55,478 bases of DNA. Origin: a virus. A program made the position numbers and the translations under genes. A model generated the notes under the pieces. It was given only the letters and a program-made list of their open reading frames with translations, was not told the origin of the DNA and did no database searches. Where the stretch lies: positions 1 through 55,478 of the IMG/VR virus record IMGVR_UViG_3300046007_008608; one strand, written 5' to 3'. Positions 38,959-47,207 of this stretch are shown here, one piece after another (position 1 is the stretch's first letter; every line of letters starts with the position of its first letter).

Positions 38959-39233
38959 TATTGGTAGTGTTTTAATTTTTTTCTTAATATATCAATTCTA
39001 ATTTGGCAATACCATTTTCCCATATTGCCTGATGCATTAGCATATCTTTCTTGCCAGTATTCGATTGCTTTATTTGTTTTTTCGTTTGCTTTTTCAAGTA
39101 TATCGATATCATAGTAACTATGAGGTTCTAACATTGCTTCTTCCCATTCTTTTTGATCGATGGGTTTTGATTGTTCGTATTCTTCACGAAGTATTTTGCG
39201 ACGTGATTTTTCTTGATTTTTCTTAGAGCTCAT
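38958..39233 (-). CDS. Hypothetical charged protein
   Basis: A 91-aa protein from the ATG at 39233 (the frame can be extended 12 codons upstream with no better start). It is highly charged and helical: SSKKNQEKSRRKILREEYEQ, KEWEEAMLEPHSYYDIDILE, KANEKTNKAIEYWQERYANA. It overlaps queD upstream by 11 nt. No family recognised; coiled-coil or RNA binding is possible. Confidence 0.55.
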   Translation of the reverse strand: MSSKKNQEKSRRKILREEYEQSKPIDQKEWEEAMLEPHSYYDIDILEKANEKTNKAIEYWQERYANASGNMGKWYCQIRIDILRKKLKHYQ

Positions 39234-39687
39234 ATACAGCTGTATTTTTATTATGTTCGGCAAATTCAACGCGTATTACTTTAACTCTGCCGTTTGTTTC
39301 TTCTTGAACAAATATGTCTAATTTTTCAAAAATGTATTTTGCAAATTGTTCTGCTCCCACACTTGGTAAAATTCTAATTTGAGCAGCACCTGCATTTCCC
39401 ATTTCTATAAATGCATTTAAAAATGGATCATCTTCAGCGATTAATGTAGTATGATCAAACATGTAGTCCATCCATTCTTTAGGATTTTTACCATCGATAG
39501 TACCTTTAGCACGTTTCATTCCACCGAAATCCCATACCCAATTTTTTTCGTCTAAGTCACCTTCGAACCATACTTTAAATGATACTCCGTATCCATGAAG
39601 GAATTTACAATGAGTACCTTCTGCTTTCCACTGACGGAATACTGTACTGAAACCGTCAAATATTTTTGTTGATTGAAACTTTGGCAT
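39223..39687 (-). CDS. queD: 6-carboxytetrahydropterin synthase-like protein (QueD/PTPS family)
   Basis: A 154-aa QueD-type protein. FSTVFRQWKAEGTHCKFLHG (13-32) corresponds to the family start with catalytic Cys at 27 and one zinc His at 31. WVWDFGGMK and MFDHTTLIAEDD (D78/H79 dyad) follow, and VIRVEFAEHNKNTAVY is the C-terminal motif. Two of the three usual zinc His are changed: the 'AAH' position reads VFR, and the second His of HGH is Y33. It should turn dihydroneopterin triphosphate into CPH4. It lies next to the DpdA-like gene. Confidence 0.85.
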   Translation of the reverse strand: MPKFQSTKIFDGFSTVFRQWKAEGTHCKFLHGYGVSFKVWFEGDLDEKNWVWDFGGMKRAKGTIDGKNPKEWMDYMFDHTTLIAEDDPFLNAFIEMGNAGAAQIRILPSVGAEQFAKYIFEKLDIFVQEETNGRVKVIRVEFAEHNKNTAVYEL

Positions 39688-39692
39688 ATATT

Positions 39693-40481
39693 TTATTTTA
39701 TAAATTGTTTAAACATTTCGACGTTAAATTTAATATCTTCTATTTGGTCACTCAAATCCTTTTCAAAATAATGTTCAAGTTTTTCCTTTGGTTTCCATAA
39801 TATACCACTGTCAGTGTATCTTTGACTTTCAGCTCCAACTAAAATTGGATTAGACGTATCCACTGATTTAATGAATGGCCAATCTTTATATGACATAAAT
39901 TCTTGTGGTAATGAGCATCCTAATAAATGATGATAATGTGACTTTCTAATAGTACCAGATGCAACTAAACGTCTAATAAATTCCATTCTACCATACATTG
40001 ATGCTTTTAAATGATTCATTCCAGTATATTCGTGTTGATACGCAATACTAGAATGGTTAAATGCAATATGTGTATAACCTAAATCGACTAATGTTTGATA
40101 TGTAGTTGTTAGTTCAGTCATATCATTACCTTGACACACAGCCATTAAGTTAACACCTTCAGGTAAACCTGCTTTATAGTTAATCATCCAACTTTTAGCA
40201 TTTACTAAGGTTGTATTAGCATCATTCCAAGCGTCAGGAACAATGAATATATCAGGACGAACTAAGTTAATTTTTTCTAATAAATCTTCTGTTGTGTGTA
40301 GTACACCCTCGAATAAACCATTATCCATGATAATAAAGCGATTAGCATGTGTTCTTGAATAATAAAAGAATTCTTTATATTCTGAGTATTTGTCAATCAA
40401 ATGGGGAAGACAGTAATCATAGTCATTCCATGTATACGCATACTTCATTAAGTCTAAAGGTAGTTCATGACTAATTTTCAT
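39693..40481 (-). CDS. dpdA: DpdA-like DNA-guanine transglycosylase (TGT superfamily)
   Basis: A 262-aa protein from the ATG at 40481. RFIIMDNGLFEGV (D53) is like the 'ilDSGgf' base-binding motif of TGT enzymes. PDIFIVPDAWND (D83), LMAVCQGNDMTE and HHLLGCSLPQEF follow the TIM-barrel order, and IKSVDTSNPILVG (D208) matches the strand carrying the nucleophilic Asp. Phage DpdA proteins swap guanine in DNA for a 7-deazaguanine base. Its gene is beside queD and near queC and queE, which fits. Its small size is like short phage DpdA types. The assignment rests on the motif order and context. Confidence 0.75.
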   Translation of the reverse strand: MKISHELPLDLMKYAYTWNDYDYCLPHLIDKYSEYKEFFYYSRTHANRFIIMDNGLFEGVLHTTEDLLEKINLVRPDIFIVPDAWNDANTTLVNAKSWMINYKAGLPEGVNLMAVCQGNDMTELTTTYQTLVDLGYTHIAFNHSSIAYQHEYTGMNHLKASMYGRMEFIRRLVASGTIRKSHYHHLLGCSLPQEFMSYKDWPFIKSVDTSNPILVGAESQRYTDSGILWKPKEKLEHYFEKDLSDQIEDIKFNVEMFKQFIK

Positions 40482-40659
40482 CTTGTTCAATTGATTTAAT
40501 GTTCTCAAAATCACCCATTACTTTATCAAGAATTGCTAAAACACGATCAACATCAGCTTTTGTAGGGTCTGCAATCATTTGTTCTAGTTCTTCCTTTAAT
40601 TTAGGAAGATCATCTATTACTTTAGATAATTCTTCATCAGATAGTTCTTTATCGTCCAT
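40471..40659 (-). CDS. Small acidic hypothetical protein
   Basis: A 62-aa acidic helical protein (DDKELSDEELSKVIDDLPKL, KEELEQMIADPTKADVDRVL, ending ENIKSIEQDEN). It overlaps the DpdA-like gene by 11 nt. The ATG lies 5 nt after a TAAATTTA box with CTTGG 20 nt upstream of that. It may be an interaction partner of the modification enzymes. No family is recognised. Confidence 0.6.
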   Translation of the reverse strand: MDDKELSDEELSKVIDDLPKLKEELEQMIADPTKADVDRVLAILDKVMGDFENIKSIEQDEN

Positions 40660-40664
40660 ATTGT

Positions 40665-40696
40665 TAAATTTAAATTAATTATTTGGCTTTTCCAAG
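40665..40696 (-). promoter_or_regulatory. Class 1 promoter candidate (CTTG - 20 nt - TAAATTTA)
   Basis: Minus strand CTTG (40693-40696, one mismatch to TTTG) then 20 nt then TAAATTTA (40665-40672), 5 nt before the ATG at 40659. It would drive the 62-aa gene and the dpdA/queD/trx/queC unit. The weakest member of the class. Confidence 0.45.
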
Positions 40697-40869
40697 TATT
40701 TTTCTTGAAGTTTTACTTTACCTTTTGTGTGTTTTGGATCAAAGGGGCAATGGCGACAACCATTTCCACAACATTGACCTCTATTAATGTGGAAGAGCGC
40801 AGAAAAAATCACGCGCTCTCCCTCCATATAATAATGAATACCTTCTATAAAATCTTTAGACGACTTCAC
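40675..40869 (-). CDS. DUF5522-family Cys-rich small protein
   Basis: A product of about 64-69 aa. GIHYYMEGERVIFSALFHIN then RGQCCGNGCRHCPFDPKH is the DUF5522 signature ('G.yY.e.g..VFTa.yHl.RG.CCg.gCRHCPy'). Only GTG starts are available: at 40869, preceded by AGGAGG 5 nt upstream, or at 40884. I chose 40869 because of that sequence, though it also encodes the NrdJ tail. The CC...CRHC cluster should bind zinc or iron. The family is widespread in Bacteroidota. It overlaps nrdJ by 14 nt. Function unknown. Confidence 0.75.
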   Translation of the reverse strand: MKSSKDFIEGIHYYMEGERVIFSALFHINRGQCCGNGCRHCPFDPKHTKGKVKLQEKYLEKPNN

Positions 40870-42727
40870 AAGCACCTCCTGCACACGCTGCTTGGTCCAT
40901 TAAATTTGTTTCATCGTTAAATTCAACTACTTTAGTCAAATCTAAACCTTGTAAATGTGAAGCCATTTCATTGAATTGTTCTTCAGTAATGTCTTCAAAT
41001 GGAGCTTGAATGTAACTTCCTCCAAAGTAAGGTAATACTGATAATCCGTTAAATGTGTCTTTATTTTCCCACATCCACTTACCTACTTCTTCCCATTCAG
41101 TTTCAGTAATAGATACTGTAGCAGATACGTTATTTGTGTTTGCTCCTTTTCTATGTCCTTTTTTAACCCATTCTACATTATATTTGCGAACACGTTCTAA
41201 TAATTCAAGTGCAGATTCACTTCTTAAAATAGAACCTTCTGGTGCTTTTTGTGGAACTGAGATTACAGCTTGGATTGTTGGTTTAAAGTATTCGTCTTCT
41301 ACTAATTCAGGATGATTAATTGATAAGTAAGTATATAATGCTTCATTTTTACCTACTCTCATTCTACGAACGTAGTATGGAGCGTGCCAAGCGTGAATAC
41401 CACTTGATGTACCTAACACTAATGATGAAGTACCTGATGGTTTAACTGTAGTTACACGAGCTGCTTTGTTAATGCCGATAATTTCAGCAATACGAGCATT
41501 TTCTGCTTTAGCAACATCTGCTGCTTCTTTTAAGTTGTAATTTAATACAACACCAGATCCAATACCCGTTTGTCCTACACCGATTAATGCGTCTTTTTCA
41601 GTGGTTTTTCTCCATATATCACGTAAGTAATGGAAATCAGTATATGATGCTTGTAAAGTACCAATAAGTGCAGCTGCACGGGATCTTTCATTCAAATCTT
41701 CTTGTGATTCAACGTCTGAAGCGTTTAATTCACATAAGTTACAGAATTGATACGGGCGAAGTGCAATTTCACAACATGGGTTTGTTCCCCAATCTTTATC
41801 ATTGCTGAAGTATAGTCCTGGTTCTCCAGATCCACTTGCTTCAATTTTCTTCCATAATTTGAAGAATTCTTCTTCTGTAATTTTGTGGCGTAAGATAACT
41901 GCAGAGTTATTTGCTCTACCTCTTTGTGGATTTGCTTCCCACCAGCTTCCAAATTTACTTGTCAACATATCTTCATCATCTAAGTTGAATAATGAGATTA
42001 ATGCTGCTCTTCTAATACCACCACTTAATACTGCATCTGCAATATGGCAAACAATATCGTGTGCCTCAAGTGATGATAATTTATCTCCATTTTTCTTGCG
42101 ATCAAAAATCTTTTGGATTTGGAATAAACATTCTTTTAATGGTTCCGGACCAGGTGCTTTACCACCAGCTGTAATTAAACGAGCTCCTTTTGGTCTGATG
42201 TCTCTAAAATCAAATAACGGTAATGGTGATCCTGTAAAATATGCTTTAACTAATATTTTAACGGCATCAGCCCAACCTTCAATACTATCACTAACTAAAT
42301 AGCGCTTTTGTTTTGTTGGCAATTTAATCTCAGGTAATTCTCCAATGTGATGTTGTTGAACACTAAATCCAACTCCCGTTCCCGATAATAATAGGAACAT
42401 CGTTTCACTAAATGAACGATAATCATCAATTGGTAAATAAGCACAGTTATATATACGTGTGTTATTTATTTCAATTGGTTTTCCTGCGAATTGTAACGAA
42501 CGCATTGACGGTAGTATCTTTTTATCGTAAACTAACTCATATGCTTTTGTGATTTCGTCTTTTAATTGTGGGAACTTAGATATATGCATATCTCTGTTTC
42601 TTGTAACAATTTCTTCCCATGTCTCTCTTCTCTGTAACTCTGGATTGAATTTAGCATATTTGTTATATACTGTAATATCTGAAAGAATACTCACCGAAGG
42701 ATGAACAGATTGTTTTCCTTTACTCAT
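40856..42727 (-). CDS. nrdJ: Adenosylcobalamin-dependent ribonucleotide reductase, monomeric class II
   Basis: A 623-aa reductase. RIYNCAYLPIDDYRSFSETM (C95) and LSGTGVGFSVQ form the N-terminal substrate block, and AVLSGGIRRAALISLFN the 'GGiRRSA' motif. NPCCEIALRPYQFCNLCELN (316-335) is the finger loop with the radical cysteine and NxCxE. The C-terminus ends ACAGGACEVV, where C615 and C620 are the redox tail. There is no NrdB-type gene or flavodoxin beside it, which supports class II. It reduces NTPs with B12 and needs thioredoxin (38.7 kb). Shorter than Lactobacillus RTPR (739 aa). Confidence 0.9.
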   Translation of the reverse strand: MSKGKQSVHPSVSILSDITVYNKYAKFNPELQRRETWEEIVTRNRDMHISKFPQLKDEITKAYELVYDKKILPSMRSLQFAGKPIEINNTRIYNCAYLPIDDYRSFSETMFLLLSGTGVGFSVQQHHIGELPEIKLPTKQKRYLVSDSIEGWADAVKILVKAYFTGSPLPLFDFRDIRPKGARLITAGGKAPGPEPLKECLFQIQKIFDRKKNGDKLSSLEAHDIVCHIADAVLSGGIRRAALISLFNLDDEDMLTSKFGSWWEANPQRGRANNSAVILRHKITEEEFFKLWKKIEASGSGEPGLYFSNDKDWGTNPCCEIALRPYQFCNLCELNASDVESQEDLNERSRAAALIGTLQASYTDFHYLRDIWRKTTEKDALIGVGQTGIGSGVVLNYNLKEAADVAKAENARIAEIIGINKAARVTTVKPSGTSSLVLGTSSGIHAWHAPYYVRRMRVGKNEALYTYLSINHPELVEDEYFKPTIQAVISVPQKAPEGSILRSESALELLERVRKYNVEWVKKGHRKGANTNNVSATVSITETEWEEVGKWMWENKDTFNGLSVLPYFGGSYIQAPFEDITEEQFNEMASHLQGLDLTKVVEFNDETNLMDQAACAGGACEVV

Positions 42728-42769
42728 AGCGTAATTAAATTTTTAAATTGGTTTTTCTGAATGTGTTTA

Positions 42770-42777
42770 TAAATACA
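42770..42777 (-). promoter_or_regulatory. TGTATTTA(TA) element before nrdJ
   Basis: The minus strand reads TGTATTTATAAA 42 nt before the nrdJ ATG. It is a variant of the class 2 element (TATATTTATA) with one change. There is no TTTG box 20 nt upstream. It falls in the 62-nt gap after the helicase stop. Confidence 0.3.
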
Positions 42778-42789
42778 ATATATACAATG

Positions 42790-44157
42790 CTAATCTGAAC
42801 TAGTGATAAAGTTTTTTAAGAAGTCTTTTTCATCTTTATCTAATGCATTGTAGTCATTTGGTTTCTTAGGAGAACCGTTTTGAGGCGTGTCTATATTTAA
42901 GAAATCTTCATATATCTCTATATGTCCTGTTGATGTATCTATTTTAGAATCAAACGTCATACCGTCAGCACCTAATCTATTCTTCATAACGTGCCAACGT
43001 CCTGTTCCGTTTAATTTATCGTTTCTGTTTCTAGCTAAAGATACGACAATATCTCCAATCATCAACTTAGAATAAGAACCAGCAATATTACTTCCTTCAA
43101 TAATCTCACTATTAGCTCCTGTTCTATTTGCTTGTGAAGGAGTAACAATAGGTAATCCTAATTCTCTAGCTAAACCTCTAATACTTGTATATATGTCTTC
43201 TGTTCCTTCTAATCTATCTCTAGCTGAATTTTTTAATAAGTCGATATAGTCAATAAAGATAATATCGGGCATGAATTCATATTGTGTTTTTAACTGTTCA
43301 ATATGTTGTTCAATAGTATCTAATGTTGTTTTACCTGATGGGAATTCTTTTACTTTAATTTTACCAGGTAAATTTTCAACTAATTGTTCAATTTCAGCTC
43401 TATGTGTTAATATTTTATCTACAGGCACATTAAGTAAATTAGCGTCAATACGTCTTGCAACATATGTTTCACTTAATTCTAGTGTGTAGTATAATACATT
43501 AAATCCTAATTTAGCGGCGTGAGCAGCCATAGCAATAATTGCCCAAGATTTACCACCACCTGGATTTCCAAATACAATACCTAATTCACCTTTACCAATA
43601 CCACCTTGTGTAATATCATTAAATACAGGCCAAGGGAATGGAATAGGTCCTCTATTATCTTCGCGGTAACGCGTTTCAACATCCTTTTCATACTCGTGGC
43701 CAATTGATCGTACTTCGCCGATTTTCAACGCATTAAGAATGATTTGACGTATAGAATCAAAATCGTTTGTGCTTAATAAATCTGCAGACGTAACAATAGC
43801 TTTCTTCATTTGTTGATTCTTACAGAAACCTAAAAATTCATCCTTAATATACTGAATATCTGTTTGTTCTGATTCACGATATGCTTGTGCTAGTTGTTCT
43901 TTAATAGCGATTTTTAATACATCGTTATCTATTTTTTGTACTTCAACCTTAATAGCATCCATTGAAGGAACAGTATGGTATTTGTTAAAGTATTTAAGAA
44001 TTTCTTTAATAATCCATTGGTGTGATGTGTTTTCAAAAAACTCATCGCTTAGTGATTCTGAAATTGTAATTAAGAAGTCCCTATCTGTTAGTAGGGCACC
44101 CATTACTTTTACTTGGAAAGTGGGGCCGTATTGGCTCAATTTGCTCAACGTTGTCAT
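42790..44157 (-). CDS. 41: Replicative DNA helicase (DnaB family, T4 gp41-like)
   Basis: A 455-aa hexameric helicase. The N-terminal domain (about 1-150) is helical. ELGIVFGNPGGGKSWAIIAM holds Walker A at 197-204, LGFNVLYYTLELSETYVARR is motif H1a, PDIIFIDYIDLLKN Walker B, and LPIVTPSQANRTG the sensor region (H3). It unwinds DNA 5'-3' ahead of the fork with the gp43 polymerase. Similar to gp41 (475 aa). It follows RNase H and UvsX in the T4 order. A class 1 promoter precedes it. Confidence 0.93.
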   Translation of the reverse strand: MTTLSKLSQYGPTFQVKVMGALLTDRDFLITISESLSDEFFENTSHQWIIKEILKYFNKYHTVPSMDAIKVEVQKIDNDVLKIAIKEQLAQAYRESEQTDIQYIKDEFLGFCKNQQMKKAIVTSADLLSTNDFDSIRQIILNALKIGEVRSIGHEYEKDVETRYREDNRGPIPFPWPVFNDITQGGIGKGELGIVFGNPGGGKSWAIIAMAAHAAKLGFNVLYYTLELSETYVARRIDANLLNVPVDKILTHRAEIEQLVENLPGKIKVKEFPSGKTTLDTIEQHIEQLKTQYEFMPDIIFIDYIDLLKNSARDRLEGTEDIYTSIRGLARELGLPIVTPSQANRTGANSEIIEGSNIAGSYSKLMIGDIVVSLARNRNDKLNGTGRWHVMKNRLGADGMTFDSKIDTSTGHIEIYEDFLNIDTPQNGSPKKPNDYNALDKDEKDFLKNFITSSD

Positions 44158-44175
44158 TCGTAACTTTTATTTTTG

Positions 44176-44207
44176 TAAATGTACTATCTTAGTATAAGGG
44201 ATCCAAA
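44176..44207 (-). promoter_or_regulatory. Class 1 promoter candidate (TTTG - 20 nt - TACATTTA)
   Basis: Minus strand TTTG (44204-44207), 20 nt, TACATTTA (44176-44183), 18 nt before the helicase ATG. The upstream box lies in the 3' end of the RNase H gene. Confidence 0.65.
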
Positions 44208-45209
44208 GGTTTCTGATAGCCAAGAATGGGTATTCCCTATTGAATTTTTCAAACCATCCGCTTCATAAAGCATCATAAATGCTCCTATATTTAGTGTGTT
44301 GATATCTTCATTCAATAATGATGTGATTTCCTCTTTATTAGGATCTGAAATGTTTGGTTGTCTTAGATCCATTAATTGATAATTGATATCTAATTGGTGT
44401 TTGAATTCTAAAACACTACCATACATTTTATTTCCATCAATGTTATCTTCACATATACTATATATTTCTTTTAAAGTATGTTCTTTTTCATCTTCTAGTG
44501 GAAATAATTTAACTATTTTTTTAGGACCTAATCCTTTAATTCCTGGAAGGTTATCAGATGAATCACCCATTAATGTTTTGTATAATAGGTAATTATTTGG
44601 GTGAACACTATATTCATCTAGTACATCTTGTGTTTTGTATGTTTTCTTCTTAGTAGGTGAATATACGTTAACTTTATCAGATACTAATTGTAAAAAGTCT
44701 TTGTCGGCTGACATGATTGTAACTTCTTTACATTCTTTATTCTCTTCAAAATGTTTAGCAATATATCCCATACTATCATCCGCTTCTATTTTATCAACTG
44801 ATATTAAGGTAACAGGTAATTGTTGTAGGTACTGGATAAGGCGAGACATTTGATCAATCATTGCTTGACTTTCATCAACTTTGGTGTCAAATACATCCCA
44901 ATTAGTAATACGAGTAGTATTTCTATTAGCCTTGTATTCAGGATACAAATTTTTCTTATTATTACTGTTACCTAGGCCATCAAATACTAAAATAACTCTT
45001 GTAGGGCGAAATGTTTTAACGGCATAACCAACACTTCTTAAATACCCGACAAGGCCACCAATATGGTGGCCTGCGGGATTCATGAAATTGACAGTAGAAA
45101 AACTACGAATAAACGTATTCATAGAATCTACTACTAGTATTCTGCTATTACGTGTAGGCTTTTCCCCTAACGAGTTTATTATCTGGTTTAAGAATACTTT
45201 ATCAAACAT
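44184..45209 (-). CDS. rnh: 5'-3' exonuclease / RNase H (T4 rnh-like FEN family)
   Basis: A 341-aa flap-nuclease-family protein. NSRILVVDSMNTFIRSF gives D28 and RVILVFDGLGNSNNKK D77, both metal ligands. VTIMSADKDFLQLV is the acidic second site, and GDSSDNLPGIKGLGPKKIVK the H3TH DNA-binding motif. T4 RNase H (305 aa) removes Okazaki primers. The C-terminal part has a putative SSB-interaction region. It overlaps UvsX by 1 nt. Confidence 0.92.
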   Translation of the reverse strand: MFDKVFLNQIINSLGEKPTRNSRILVVDSMNTFIRSFSTVNFMNPAGHHIGGLVGYLRSVGYAVKTFRPTRVILVFDGLGNSNNKKNLYPEYKANRNTTRITNWDVFDTKVDESQAMIDQMSRLIQYLQQLPVTLISVDKIEADDSMGYIAKHFEENKECKEVTIMSADKDFLQLVSDKVNVYSPTKKKTYKTQDVLDEYSVHPNNYLLYKTLMGDSSDNLPGIKGLGPKKIVKLFPLEDEKEHTLKEIYSICEDNIDGNKMYGSVLEFKHQLDINYQLMDLRQPNISDPNKEEITSLLNEDINTLNIGAFMMLYEADGLKNSIGNTHSWLSETFGSLILR

Positions 45210-46294
45210 TATTCTGGTTCTTGTTTAAATCCGATGTCATCGATTAAATCATCTCTTTCTATAACAATATCAAAGTCAGATTCACCTAATTTTTCTAACC
45301 ATTCTTTAGAATGTAATTTCTTATAATCGTCAATAGCTTTTTTATCGTCTTCAATAAAGCCATGAACAGTCATAATAATAGATCCTTTAGATGAAACACC
45401 ATTTACGTGGTTTTTCTCAACTTGAATTTTAGTACGTTTAGCGAACTCAACGTCTTTACCATTCTTAGTTGCTTTAATTTTGTTTGTACCAGCATTTGAT
45501 ACATTACCAAAGGTAATGATACAAGTAGCATCATACCACATAGCCATTCCACCTTTATTCATCATCTTAGGTTGTGACATTGGTGTTTCTGCTTTCTGTG
45601 TCCAAACTTTATTAACACAAACTAATGTGTTTGTATAAGGATAAGATTCTTTACGTGATAATAGAATCTTTTGGTTTACACCATTAGCAAATTGAGTTGA
45701 CATTGCACCTGCAATCCACTCGTTATTGTTTTTTCCTGAGTTTAAAGACATATTACAAGTAATACTACCGATTGAGTCCCATAAAAATAATAGGTCATGT
45801 GGTAAGTTTCCTGATTTTTGTTCATCTAACAAATCAGAAATAAATGCAGATACATCTTCAACTGAGTTTAAATTGCTTCTATCAGCAAATAGGAAAAATC
45901 CATTAAAATCAACTACTTCACCTGTATCAGGATCTGCTATTTCGTTGAATTCTAAACCCATTTCTCTAGCGTGTTCCCAATTCCATTTCATCTCAGTAAT
46001 AAGAAACACAGGTAATATGCCCATTTTTTGGGCATTAACTGCTGCTTCAAGCATTGCTGTTGACTTACCTGTATCCGAGTGGCCACGTAACAAAGTTATG
46101 TGGCCCATTGGAATACCGGGTATTGAAGTAACATTCTGGAATGCATCTGATAGAGGAATCCATTTTTGTTCTTTAAATTTAACAGCTGTAGTTAAGTACT
46201 TAGATTTTTTAAAGGAATCTAGATCAAACGCCTTTGATGCTCCCGTTTTAATAGCAGAGGAGGCTGCTTCGTTTAAACTTTTACCTTTAGCCAT
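45209..46294 (-). CDS. uvsX: Recombinase UvsX (RecA family)
   Basis: A 361-aa RecA-like protein. PMGHITLLRGHSDTGKSTAM carries Walker A at 71-79, DLLFLWDSIGSITCN Walker B, and the L1/L2 DNA-binding loops lie around MNKGGMAMWYDATCIITFGN. The C-terminus is acidic (DLIDDIGFKQEPE). It catalyses strand exchange in recombination-dependent replication on SSB-coated DNA. It lies 2 nt after the SSB gene. Confidence 0.93.
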   Translation of the reverse strand: MAKGKSLNEAASSAIKTGASKAFDLDSFKKSKYLTTAVKFKEQKWIPLSDAFQNVTSIPGIPMGHITLLRGHSDTGKSTAMLEAAVNAQKMGILPVFLITEMKWNWEHAREMGLEFNEIADPDTGEVVDFNGFFLFADRSNLNSVEDVSAFISDLLDEQKSGNLPHDLLFLWDSIGSITCNMSLNSGKNNNEWIAGAMSTQFANGVNQKILLSRKESYPYTNTLVCVNKVWTQKAETPMSQPKMMNKGGMAMWYDATCIITFGNVSNAGTNKIKATKNGKDVEFAKRTKIQVEKNHVNGVSSKGSIIMTVHGFIEDDKKAIDDYKKLHSKEWLEKLGESDFDIVIERDDLIDDIGFKQEPE

Positions 46295-46296
46295 AA

Positions 46297-47100
46297 TTAT
46301 TCTTCGTTAAATAAGTCGTTAAATTTGTCTACTTTAGACTGTTTTGCAGGGACTGCTGCTTCAGTTTTCTTTTCCCAAGGTAAGTCACCTTCTTCTTCCT
46401 CATCTTTAGTGATGATTGGTTCTTCAGTGTCTTCTTCAGGATTAGCCCATTTTTGGAAGATTTCATTTAAGCTTTCATAAGTATGATGCTTATTGATTGC
46501 TAAAATGTCTGGTTGTTCTTCCAACCATGTGTTTACTACGTCAGCTTCATCAGTAAGTGGTGTTGTTTTAACACGTGGTGTTAAATTACACTTAATACCT
46601 TTGCGACCTGCAACTTCTGCTTCAACGGCTTCAATAACGAAGTCACGGCCATCCTGAATATCGGTATAGTCACCGTAATCTTCATTCATGGCAATGTTCA
46701 TAAGTTGAGTGTAAATTTCCTTTCCAAATTCCCACAAGCGAACACCTACGCCTTCTTCACCACGAACAATAACAGGTGCAAATACTCTCATTTTTGGAGT
46801 AATTTTCTTTGCCATCTGCCAATGGTCAGGATTGTCTGATTTGCGTAATTTCTGTGCTGCTTCTACAATTGGATCAGCTTCACCCCAGTTAGTTAACGCA
46901 AGGATTGGTCCTTTTGTGTAACCATAGTGAAAATAAATTTCACGGAATGGAGTTGACTTGTTGAACTTAGAAGGAACGATACGAATCTGGTGTTTACCAG
47001 GTTTTGGTTTCCAGAAAATCTTCGTGTAGTCGATTTTCTCTTTAGCTTGGCCCTTGCTCTGGAAGGAGTCAAGCTTGTTTTTGATTAATGATAAATCCAT
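46297..47100 (-). CDS. 32: Single-stranded DNA-binding protein (T4 gp32-like)
   Basis: A 267-aa protein from ATG at 47100 (the frame continues 21 codons upstream across the promoter, which is unlikely). MDLSLIKNKLDSFQSK is a basic N-terminus like the gp32 B-domain. FWKPKPGKHQIRIVPSKFNK and REIYFHYGYTKGPILALTNW form the OB-fold core with aromatic residues. The acidic C-terminus is EEEEGDLPWEKK ending FNDLFNEE. No zinc cysteines as in T4 gp32. It binds ssDNA and loads UvsX and helicase. Confidence 0.88.
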   Translation of the reverse strand: MDLSLIKNKLDSFQSKGQAKEKIDYTKIFWKPKPGKHQIRIVPSKFNKSTPFREIYFHYGYTKGPILALTNWGEADPIVEAAQKLRKSDNPDHWQMAKKITPKMRVFAPVIVRGEEGVGVRLWEFGKEIYTQLMNIAMNEDYGDYTDIQDGRDFVIEAVEAEVAGRKGIKCNLTPRVKTTPLTDEADVVNTWLEEQPDILAINKHHTYESLNEIFQKWANPEEDTEEPIITKDEEEEGDLPWEKKTEAAVPAKQSKVDKFNDLFNEE

Positions 47101-47123
47101 AACAGTTTTTATTTTATGTAATG

Positions 47124-47155
47124 TAAATATACGAACGTATAATTGGGTATCCAAA
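47124..47155 (-). promoter_or_regulatory. Class 1 promoter candidate (TTTG - 20 nt - TATATTTA)
   Basis: Minus strand TTTGGATACCC (TTTG at 47152-47155), 20 nt, TATATTTA (47124-47131), 23 nt before the SSB ATG. It lies between a terminator and the SSB gene, so it is the clearest isolated promoter of the window. It drives SSB, uvsX and rnh. Confidence 0.75.
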
Positions 47156-47164
47156 GACAACAAA

Positions 47165-47183
47165 AGCCTTCTTTTGGAAGGCT
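47165..47183 (-). terminator. Rho-independent terminator upstream of the SSB gene
   Basis: On the minus strand AGCCTTC, CAAAA loop, GAAGGCT, then TTTTGTTG. A 7-bp G/C-containing stem with a T-rich tail, 25 nt after the stop at 47208. It ends the upstream transcript and separates it from the SSB promoter. Confidence 0.75.
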
Positions 47184-47207
47184 CTTATTATTTTAATTAT
47201 GTTTTTA

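Noticed and set aside
40867-40884. AGGAGG before the DUF5522 gene as a true Shine-Dalgarno
   Set aside because: The same bases encode the conserved AGGACE tail of NrdJ and Shine-Dalgarno sites are otherwise absent, so it may be coincidence. I used it only to choose between two GTG starts.
47101-47163. Upstream extension of the SSB frame to 47163
   Set aside because: It would translate through the class 1 promoter. The ATG at 47100 has the GTTATG context and a proper gp32-like N-terminus.
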